From assembly GCA_902782625.1 (NCBI GenBank), contig CACZNZ010000352.1:1-5468 (forward strand): DNA of 5,468 nt, read 5' to 3'. Below the pieces are notes generated by a model, which saw nothing but the letters and a program-made list of their open reading frames with translations, ran no database searches and was not told the DNA's origin. The DNA comes from an uncultured Lachnospiraceae bacterium. GTDB taxonomy: Bacteria; Bacillota; Clostridia; Lachnospirales; Lachnospiraceae. Shown piece by piece: positions 5,327-5,468 of the stretch; positions within the stretch are counted from its first letter, which is position 1; each line of letters opens with the position of its first letter. The position numbers were made by a program, and so were the translations under genes.

Positions 5327-5356
5327 ATTTTATCACGGTGGATTGCGTTTTAGCAA
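5327..5356 (-). promoter_or_regulatory. Extended -10 promoter of the PPOX-nitroreductase operon
   Basis: On the minus strand, TAAAAT (5332-5327) is preceded by TG one base upstream (TGaTAAAAT), the extended -10 form. TTGCTA (5356-5351) serves as -35 with an 18-bp spacer. Transcription should start near 5320, about 25 nt before the PPOX ATG. No palindromic operator or riboswitch-like leader is visible in this short region. Confidence 0.7.
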
Positions 5357-5389
5357 GTATCATGAAAAAAAGCACTGCGATAAGCCAGG

Positions 5390-5468
5390 TCAATATCGGA
5401 TCTGAAAACCTGTCCCCTCCAGGAAGCAAATCTCAAAATCGCCTTCTTCTTTGACAAGAATGCCTTCA
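5390..5468 (-). CDS. C-terminal tail of an unidentified protein (5' partial, runs off the right edge)
   Basis: Reading inward from the right edge on the minus strand, 25 sense codons end in TGA at 5392-5390. The peptide runs EGILVKEEGDFEICFLEGTG and then FQIRY, and looks like a real protein end with alternating charged and hydrophobic residues in beta-strand style. It is too short to assign a family. A run of seven T (5371-5365) follows the stop by 18 nt, but I find no good GC stem before it, so termination here is doubtful and readthrough into the PPOX operon is possible. Confidence 0.55.
   Translation of the reverse strand, partial: EGILVKEEGDFEICFLEGTGFQIRY

Noticed and set aside
5365..5412. 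T7 run after the right-edge gene as an intrinsic terminator
   Set aside because: The only nearby stem (CAGGT/ACCTG, 5 bp with a 17-nt loop) is weak and is separated from the T run by about 14 nt.
1..5468. CRISPR array, toxin-antitoxin pair, or phage defence island
   Set aside because: There are no regularly spaced repeats, no small paired genes, and no nuclease, helicase or reverse transcriptase domain. CPBP proteins are sometimes labelled Abi, but that name alone does not support phage defence.

Overview
The window looks like part of a chromosome from a Gram-positive, moderate-GC Clostridia-type bacterium, most likely a gut Lachnospiraceae or a relative. The evidence is strong AGGAGG-like ribosome binding sites, sigma-A promoters with TGnTATAAT elements, small flavoprotein and CPBP/PrsW membrane-protease families typical of Firmicutes, and compact GC-stem terminators. 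The standard genetic code fits throughout. Family names come from reading motifs by eye, not from database searches.

Layout. (1) Positions 1-939, plus strand: the C-terminal 312 codons of an extracytoplasmic-looking protein whose N-terminus lies off the left edge. (2) Positions 977-2489, minus strand: a two-gene operon, a TetR-type repressor followed 4 bases later by a CPBP-family intramembrane protease. It is driven by a near-consensus promoter (TTGACA-17-TATACT) that is bracketed by two almost identical 15-bp palindromes, which are convincing self-repression operators. (3) Positions 2490-2764: a divergent intergenic region holding that promoter, a plus-strand hairpin terminator with no obvious upstream gene, and an extended -10 promoter for the next gene. 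(4) Positions 2765-3556, plus strand: a PrsW-like (M82-type) membrane protease. (5) Positions 3557-3894: a tail-to-tail intergenic region with two oppositely oriented hairpins and a 61-codon open extension that looks like a lipoprotein signal sequence without a start. (6) Positions 3895-5295, minus strand: a tight three-gene operon, a PPOX-type FMN-binding split-barrel protein, a short nitroreductase and a two-helix membrane protein with a YcxB/PH-like tail. It has its own promoter. (7) Positions 5390-5468, minus strand: the last 25 codons of another gene.

How the genes may work together. The TetR/CPBP pair is a self-contained, ligand-inducible membrane-protease cassette. PrsW next door belongs to a family thought to be distantly related to CPBP, so two glutamate-type intramembrane proteases flank one regulatory region. 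The second operon pairs two FMN-binding folds with a membrane protein and could serve redox or detoxification chemistry, but no substrate can be read from the sequence. I see no CRISPR array, tRNA, rRNA, intact insertion sequence or phage gene. The region is mostly ordinary; the most interesting parts are the regulatory architecture at 2490-2764 and the unexplained open stretch at 3709-3894.
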